Of a DNA stretch of 8,715 bases, positions 5,743-8,715 are shown piece after piece. The notes under the pieces are model-generated. The model ran no database searches. It was not told the origin of the DNA and saw only the letters and a list, made by a program, of their open reading frames with translations. The translations under genes and the position numbers were made by a program. The first letter of the stretch is position 1, and the number at the start of each line of letters is the position of its first letter. The stretch comes from Actinomycetes bacterium. Lineage in GTDB: Bacteria > Actinomycetota > Actinomycetes > Actinomycetales > Microbacteriaceae. The stretch spans positions 1-8,715 of the forward strand of contig JAEYVZ010000031.1 of assembly GCA_023431405.1 (NCBI GenBank). Direction: 5' to 3'.

Positions 5743-7185
5743 TCAGTCCCTCCCGGGATCGTCGGATTCGGCTTTCTGAACGGCGTCGACGCCCACATCG
5801 CGCGCGAGCAGGTCGGCGATCGTCTCGCCGCGCACGATCACGCGGGCACGGCCGTCGCCGACGGCGACCACCGGCGGGCGCGGCACGGCGTTGTAGTTGC
5901 TCGACAGCGAGTAGCAGTAGGCGCCCGTGGCGGGCACCGCGAGGAGGTCGCCCGGCGTCACGTCGCCGGGGAGGTACTCGGCATCCACGACGATGTCGCC
6001 CGATTCGCAGTGACGGCCGACGACGCGCACGAGGGCGGGGTCAGCATCCGAGACCCGCGACGCGATGCGGGCGGAGTAGTGGGCGCCGTAGAGGGCGGGG
6101 CGGGCGTTGTCGCTCATGCCGCCGTCGACGCTCACGTACAGGCGCGTGAGGTCGTCGGTGACGGCGACGGGCTTGGTCGTGCCCACTTCGTACAGGGTGA
6201 CCCCGCCGCGTCCGACGATCGAGCGGCCCGGCTCGAAGGCGAGGTCGGGCATGCGGATGCCGCGCACCTCGCACTCGCGGGCGACCGCGTCGACGATGCC
6301 GTCTGCGAGCTGCTCGATGGGCGTCGGGTCGTCGACCGACGTGTAGGCGATGCCGAAGCCGCCGCCGAGGTTCAGGAGAGGGACGGCGCCGCCCTGGAGG
6401 AGCTCGGCGTGGACTTCCACCAGGCGCGCCGCCGACTCCGCGAAGCCCGCCGTGCCGAAGATCTGCGAGCCGATGTGGCAGTGGAGGCCGAGGAAGCGCA
6501 GCGAACGCAGCTCGCGGATGCGCGCGACGATCGCCGGGGCGTCGGTGAGCGCGAATCCGAACTTCTGGTCTTCGTGGGCCGTGGCGAGGAAGTCGTGGGT
6601 CTCGGCGTGCACGCCGCTGTTGACGCGCACGAGCACGTTCTGCACGGCGCCGCGGCGCTCGGCGATGGCGGCGAGGCGTTCGACCTCGAGGGGGCTGTCG
6701 ACGATGACGGAGCCGAGGCCGCGGGAGACGGCCTCTTCGAGTTCGGCGAGCGACTTGTTGTTGCCGTGCAGGCCGATGCGCGCGGGGTCGGCACCGGCGG
6801 CGAGCGCGATCGCGAGCTCTCCCCCTGTCGCCACGTCGACCGAGAGGCCTTCACCGGTGACCCAGCGCACGACTTCGGTGCTGAGGAACGCCTTGCCCGC
6901 GTAGTAGACGCGCGCCTTCGCACCGTGCCGCGCGGCGGCGGCGTCGAACGCCTCGCGCACGCGCCGTGCTCTGCTGCGGATCTGTGGCTCGTCGAGCACG
7001 TACAGCGGCGTGCCGAACTGCTCCGCGAGGCGCGTCACCGGCACTCCCCCGAGCGACAGCACGCCGCGCTCATCGCGCGTGGCGGTCTCGGGCCACACCT
7101 CGGTGACGAGGTCGTTGGCATCCTCCGGCGCGACCAGCCATTCGGGTACGAGCGGACGGTTGTCAGAGGCGGACACGGTGAGCAA
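5743..7185 (-). CDS. lysA: Diaminopimelate decarboxylase
   Basis: LysA decarboxylates meso-2,6-diaminopimelate to L-lysine, the last step of the pathway, using pyridoxal phosphate. The 480-residue product has the fold-type III alanine-racemase-like barrel: the PLP lysine is K98 in YYAGKAF, HIGSQ is at 237-241, GGGFG at 274-278 and EPGR at 318-321. In the C-terminal sheet domain are SVDGGMSDNARPALYGA (352-368), the cross-dimer cysteine motif CESGD (393-397) and GAYCYSLSSNYN (421-432). The N-terminal stretch of about 40 residues before the conserved core is usual for actinobacterial LysA. The start is uncertain. The longest frame begins with TTG at 7185, but a GTG at 7176 gives a nearly identical protein, and neither has a clear Shine-Dalgarno sequence. 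It is the first gene of the cluster and probably has its own promoter in the gap upstream. Confidence 0.96.
   Translation of the reverse strand: MLTVSASDNRPLVPEWLVAPEDANDLVTEVWPETATRDERGVLSLGGVPVTRLAEQFGTPLYVLDEPQIRSRARRVREAFDAAAARHGAKARVYYAGKAFLSTEVVRWVTGEGLSVDVATGGELAIALAAGADPARIGLHGNNKSLAELEEAVSRGLGSVIVDSPLEVERLAAIAERRGAVQNVLVRVNSGVHAETHDFLATAHEDQKFGFALTDAPAIVARIRELRSLRFLGLHCHIGSQIFGTAGFAESAARLVEVHAELLQGGAVPLLNLGGGFGIAYTSVDDPTPIEQLADGIVDAVARECEVRGIRMPDLAFEPGRSIVGRGGVTLYEVGTTKPVAVTDDLTRLYVSVDGGMSDNARPALYGAHYSARIASRVSDADPALVRVVGRHCESGDIVVDAEYLPGDVTPGDLLAVPATGAYCYSLSSNYNAVPRPPVVAVGDGRARVIVRGETIADLLARDVGVDAVQKAESDDPGRD
5748..5753 (-). promoter_or_regulatory. Ribosome binding site of hom
   Basis: GGAGGG lies within the last codons of lysA, five bases before the hom ATG, and supports the start at 5742. 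Confidence 0.7.
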
Positions 7186-7302
7186 CCAATCGGGTGGAGA
7201 TGTTGGTGGCTGTCGGCGGGATCATCACGCCGTGACAGCAGTGACATGCGGTGTGTGAAAGTCTAGGGCACCCCGCTCGCCCGCCCGACCCGCGTGACCG
7301 GG
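7186..7302 (-). promoter_or_regulatory. DUF2993-lysA intergenic region (lysA leader)
   Basis: This 117-base gap holds, in transcription order, the hairpin next to the DUF2993 stop, a GC-rich stretch, the TAGACT hexamer and a leader of about 70 bases. In the leader I see a small hairpin, TCACG/CGTGA (about 7225-7236), followed by CGGCG and CGCCG arms around 7214-7232. They overlap and cannot both form fully. I see nothing resembling a lysine riboswitch, and the leader is too short for one. Confidence 0.4.
7260..7265 (-). promoter_or_regulatory. Candidate -10 hexamer for lysA-hom-thrC-thrB
   Basis: The minus strand reads TAGACT, a good TANNNT match for the actinobacterial primary sigma factor. 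It lies about 75 bases before the lysA start, in the 117-base gap ahead of the operon. The -35 region is GC-rich and has no recognisable TTGAC. A transcript start near 7253 is expected but not shown. Confidence 0.45.
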
Positions 7303-7306
7303 TCAG
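7285..7306 (-). terminator. Candidate hairpin at the end of the DUF2993 gene
   Basis: Minus-strand CTGACCCG pairs with CGGGTCGG (one T-G wobble) around a six-base loop, overlapping the stop codon at 7303-7305. No U-tract follows, only G-rich sequence, so it is not a classical intrinsic terminator, although many actinobacterial terminators lack one. It sits just upstream of the candidate lysA promoter, where separating the two transcripts would make sense. Confidence 0.35.
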
Positions 7307-8130
7307 TCGCACGTCCCCTTCTGAGCGGCACCGTCTGTGCGCAGGATCGAGCTGTCGATCTCGAAGCGCGCGACGACGGTGCGCTGCTCCACGGCGACGT
7401 AGGTGAGGCGGAGGGATGCCGGGAGCTGGTCGGCGATGCAGACGTCCCAGTCGCGCACGACGGTCGAGGCGATGGCACCGAATTGCTTGAGGATGGCCTC
7501 GGCGGAGATCTCGGCATCCCCGAGCCGGAGGGTCGTCGGACGCAGCACGAGGTCGCCGTTCTCGGCGCTGGGTGCGAGCGAGACCCCCACCGGCACGGTG
7601 GTGACGAGGGCTGGGAGCTCGAAGGTCGCGGTCACGTCGGGCGCGTCGATGCCGACCGTGGCCGCGGGGAACCCGTCGACCGACGACAGCAGGCGCTGCA
7701 GCTGGGTCTCGTCGAGGGTCACCGTCGCCCAGGCGCCCGACCAGTCGCCGGCGCCGCGGATCGGCACGTCTTGCGCCTCCACCACGATGTCGGCGGTCGT
7801 GTCGCCCAGCGGCACGTCGTCGGATGCCACGCGCACGTCGGCGATGTTGCCGGCCAGGAGCGGCAGCAGCACGGGGCCGTTCAGCTCAACGTCGATCTTC
7901 TGGTCGGCGGGGAGGGCGAGCTGGGTGATCGCCTGCTCGCGGATGACACGCTCGATGATGCCGCGGGCCACCTGCTCCCCCGCGAACCAGGCGCCGATGG
8001 CGAGCGCCGCGATCACGAGCACGGCCAGGAGCCACGGCCAGCGGCGGCGCGCGGGCTCGGCCGGCTGCGACAGCACCCACTGCGCTCCCGGATCGGGGAG
8101 CGGCTGCGTCGGATGCTGGTCGGTGCTCAT
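7303..8130 (-). CDS. DUF2993 (LmeA-like) membrane-anchored protein
   Basis: The 275-residue product has a polar Pro-rich N-terminus, three arginines at 28-30, one hydrophobic segment at about 31-50 (WPWLLAVLVIAALAIGAWFA), and then an extracytoplasmic domain. That domain, with the helix EQVARGIIERVIREQ, the segment 'ELNGPVLLPLLAGNIADVRV' and a C-terminal beta-rich part, fits the DUF2993 family. Family members include mycobacterial LmeA, a cell-envelope protein linked to lipomannan elongation and phospholipid binding. The arginines before the segment suggest an N-in, C-out topology. Cysteines 231 and 274 could form a disulfide outside the cell. The ATG at 8130 is 13 bases after the argS stop, so the gene is probably co-transcribed with argS, though no strong ribosome binding site is visible. 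Family assignment is from pattern recognition; the molecular role here is unknown. Confidence 0.8.
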   Translation of the reverse strand: MSTDQHPTQPLPDPGAQWVLSQPAEPARRRWPWLLAVLVIAALAIGAWFAGEQVARGIIERVIREQAITQLALPADQKIDVELNGPVLLPLLAGNIADVRVASDDVPLGDTTADIVVEAQDVPIRGAGDWSGAWATVTLDETQLQRLLSSVDGFPAATVGIDAPDVTATFELPALVTTVPVGVSLAPSAENGDLVLRPTTLRLGDAEISAEAILKQFGAIASTVVRDWDVCIADQLPASLRLTYVAVEQRTVVARFEIDSSILRTDGAAQKGTCD

Positions 8131-8143
8131 GGGCGGCCGGTCG

Positions 8144-8715
8144 CTACATCCGCTCGGGGGCGCTCACGCCGAGCAGGTCGAGGCCGTTGCGGAGCACCTG
8201 TCCGGTCGCGTCGTTGAGCCACAGGCGGGTGCGGTGGAGGTCGGTGACCTCCTCGTCGCCGAGCGGGGTGACGCGGCAGTTGTCGTACCAGCGGTGGTAG
8301 AGCGCGGCGAGCTCTTCGAGGTAGCGGGCGACCCGGTGGGGCTCGCGCACCTCGGCGGCGAAGGCGACGATGCGCGGGAACTCCTGGAGGGCGCCCAGCA
8401 GCGCCGATTCGGTCTCGTGGTCGAGCAGCTCGGGCGCGAACGCCTCGCGGGTCACGCCTGCCGCCTCGGCGTTGCGGGCCACGTTGTGGGTGCGCGCGTG
8501 GGCGTACTGCACGTAGAACACCGGGTTGTCGTTGGTGCGCTTGGTGAGGATCTCGGGATCGAGCGTGAGCGGCGAGTCGGCCGGGTAGCGCGCGAGCGAG
8601 TACCGCAGCGCGTCGGTGCCGAGCCAGTCGCGGAGGTCATCGAGCTCGATGATGTTGCCCGCCCGCTTCGACAGGCGCGCGCCGTTGACCGACACGAGCT
8701 GCCCGATCAGCACCT
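8144..8715 (-). CDS. argS: Arginyl-tRNA synthetase, C-terminal part (partial)
   Basis: ArgS attaches arginine to tRNA-Arg in the cytoplasm. Only about the last 190 residues are inside the window; the frame is open to the right edge. The fragment begins with VLIGQLVSVNGARLSKRAGN, where RLSKR (8663-8677) stands for the class I KMSKS signature. It continues with WLGTDALRYSLAR and the tRNA anticodon-binding (DALR) helical domain from about NPVFYVQYAHARTHNVARNA to the C-terminal LLGVSAPERM, the usual ArgS ending. The methionine-like GTG at 8713 is an internal valine and not a start. The gene ends in TAG, 13 bases before the DUF2993 gene. argS ahead of lysA is a common actinobacterial order. Confidence 0.96.
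   Translation of the reverse strand, partial: VLIGQLVSVNGARLSKRAGNIIELDDLRDWLGTDALRYSLARYPADSPLTLDPEILTKRTNDNPVFYVQYAHARTHNVARNAEAAGVTREAFAPELLDHETESALLGALQEFPRIVAFAAEVREPHRVARYLEELAALYHRWYDNCRVTPLGDEEVTDLHRTRLWLNDATGQVLRNGLDLLGVSAPERM

Noticed and set aside
7186..7260. Lysine riboswitch ahead of lysA
   Set aside because: The leader is at most about 75 bases, far shorter than the L-box lysine riboswitch, and lacks its multi-helix junction pattern.
4324..7266. A 980-codon open frame on the plus strand, antisense to hom and lysA
   Set aside because: It has the same explanation. The composition (Asp/Glu/Val/Gly/His/Arg) is that of a mirrored GC-rich gene, and both minus-strand genes are complete with all catalytic motifs.
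7294..8217. A 307-codon plus-strand frame opposite the DUF2993 gene
   Set aside because: It has a shadow composition (Gly/Arg/Asp/Val/His-rich), spans into argS, and shows no ribosome binding site or domain. The minus-strand gene has a clear membrane segment and family features.

Overview
The window looks like a chromosomal core segment of a high-GC actinobacterium, most likely a member of the Microbacteriaceae (Microbacterium-like). The grounds are the very GC-rich third codon positions, the gene order argS - DUF2993 gene - lysA - hom - thrC - thrB - rho - prfA, the long Ala/Glu/Asp-rich N-terminal extension of Rho, and the GTG and TTG starts. The genus is an inference from general familiarity; no database search was made.

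Every gene I can support lies on the minus strand, so transcription runs from the right edge to the left. In that order they are: the 3' part of argS (8715-8144); a DUF2993/LmeA-like membrane-anchored protein (8130-7303); a 117-base gap with a small hairpin and a -10-like hexamer; lysA (7185-5743); hom (5742-4402); thrC (4400-3321); thrB (3324-2392); a 153-base gap that must hold the rho leader; rho (2238-34); and the first codons of prfA (22-1). No gap reaches 300 bases. I see no tRNA, rRNA, CRISPR array, insertion sequence or phage feature.

lysA, hom, thrC and thrB are packed with junctions of 0, 1 and -4 bases, so they are very probably one translationally coupled operon. It covers the last step of lysine synthesis (meso-diaminopimelate decarboxylase) and the homoserine-threonine branch of the aspartate family (homoserine dehydrogenase, threonine synthase, homoserine kinase). 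argS and the DUF2993 gene upstream, and rho and prfA downstream, are conserved neighbours rather than pathway partners.

I found no new multi-gene system. The part most worth a second look is Rho. Its ATPase core is canonical, but the N-terminal 335 or so residues are low-complexity, with acidic Ala/Pro/Glu tracts, basic patches, short tandem repeats and an Arg-Ser dipeptide run. No recognisable Rho_N helical domain precedes the RNA-binding fold. The rho leader and the lysA leader also contain small structures and short upstream reading frames that could be regulatory, though the evidence for these is weak.
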